64,000 bases of DNA from Parafrankia sp041008525 (GTDB taxonomy: Bacteria; Actinomycetota; Actinomycetes; Frankiales; Frankiaceae). The position numbers were made by a program, and so were the translations under genes. Shown one piece after another: positions 63,598 through 64,000 of the stretch. Location: contig NZ_JBFLUG010000031.1 in assembly GCF_041008525.1 (NCBI RefSeq), positions 1 to 64,000 of the forward strand, given 5' to 3'. The notes under the pieces were generated by a model that was not told the DNA's origin, searched no databases, and saw nothing but the letters and a program-made list of their open reading frames with translations. The number at the start of each line of letters is the position of its first letter. Positions within the stretch are counted from its first letter, which is position 1.

Positions 63598-64000
63598 ATG
63601 CACCCGCCGCGCGCGGGCGAACCGGGCGCGGGCGAACCGGGCACGGGCGACGGCGACGACGACGGCGCTCAGGCGGACGCCGGATCTCCCGGCGCGCAGA
63701 ACGGCGCGGACAACGGTTCGGCGATCGTCGAGTTCGTCCTCGTCGGGACCCTGCTGCTGATCGTCATCCTGGGCGTCATCCAGGTGGGCCTGGTCCTGCA
63801 CGTGCGCAACACCCTGGCCGCGGACGCCGCCGAGGGCGCTCGGCATGCCGCGAACGCGGACGTGCCCGCCGCCGAAGGCGGCACCTACGCCCAGCAGCTC
63901 ATCGCCGAGTCGCTGCCCGGACGCTCCGACACCGTCTGCACCGGGCAGGAGGAGGAAGGCCCCGGAGACATCCCGCTGGTCCGGGTGACCTGCACCGTGG
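63598..64000 (+). CDS. tadE: TadE-like pseudopilin, cut by the window edge
   Basis: This frame is open to the end of the window; 134 complete codons are visible. ATG 63598 is used; GTG 63571, in frame, is an alternative, and neither has a clear ribosome binding site. A Gly/Asp/Ala-rich lead, partly built from 15-bp tandem units (GCGGGCGAACCGGGC), is followed by the TadE signature GSAIVEFVLVGTLLLIVILG. That includes the Glu expected five residues into the mature pseudopilin. VGLVLHVRNTLAADAAEGARHAA comes next, and the visible Cys pair (TVCTG, RVTCTV) is typical. Confidence 0.8.
   Translation, partial: MHPPRAGEPGAGEPGTGDGDDDGAQADAGSPGAQNGADNGSAIVEFVLVGTLLLIVILGVIQVGLVLHVRNTLAADAAEGARHAANADVPAAEGGTYAQQLIAESLPGRSDTVCTGQEEEGPGDIPLVRVTCTV

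Overview
The window is about 72-73% G+C and reads as chromosome from a filamentous, high-GC actinomycete. The gene content and neighbour order best fit Frankia or a close relative: coenzyme F420 genes, WhiB and BldD developmental regulators, and a mannose-activation block. I see no insertion sequence, prophage, CRISPR array, rRNA or tRNA. Many proteins carry Ala/Pro/Gly-rich disordered tails, and most start codons are GTG.

Layout. (1) 0.2-8.6 kb: an acyl reductase-like SDR/HAD fusion, a septum-formation-domain membrane protein, an acyltransferase-3 protein, a second DNA sliding clamp (DnaN paralogue) and a DUF3105 protein. (2) 8.7-15.5 kb: the F420 biosynthesis genes fbiB, fbiA and fbiC with a TetR regulator. 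(3) 15.9-30.4 kb: a block shared with mycobacteria and streptomycetes: whiB, a giant membrane glycosyltransferase, DUF5719, manA, a zincin-like protein, DUF3499, manB, a Trm112-like protein, an SIS/PGI-PMI-like protein and a class A penicillin-binding protein. (4) 30.6-38.4 kb: an RDD protein, a divergent SpoIIM-like protein and the leftward chain DUF7847-like, DUF4129, DUF4350, MoxR and DUF58, most joined by 4-nt stop/start overlaps. (5) 38.6-49.0 kb: comF, hpf, an orphan LuxR-type response regulator, a GNAT enzyme, secA, an Rv3235-family protein, a LysM protein and an unknown protein. (6) 49.0-64.0 kb: an excisionase-like HTH protein and a Tad (type IVc pilus) system split in two. CpaB- and CpaE-like genes lie at 49.7-51.9 kb, and tadA, tadB, tadC, a pilin-like gene and tadE lie at 59.9-64.0 kb. 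Between them are bldD, a patatin-like lipase, DUF6912, a membrane coiled-coil/helix-hairpin-helix protein and an orphan double-PAS protein.

How they work together. FbiA, FbiB and FbiC together make most of F420. ManA, ManB and the SIS protein, with the glycosyltransferase and PBP, point to mannose activation and envelope synthesis. HPF, the response regulator and SecA are stationary-phase and secretion housekeeping. The most notable signal is a full match to the published BldD operator consensus at 59706-59718, in the promoter region shared by the tad operon and the PAS gene. The encoded BldD keeps all four c-di-GMP-binding residues. This suggests, but does not prove, c-di-GMP/BldD control of the Tad pilus.
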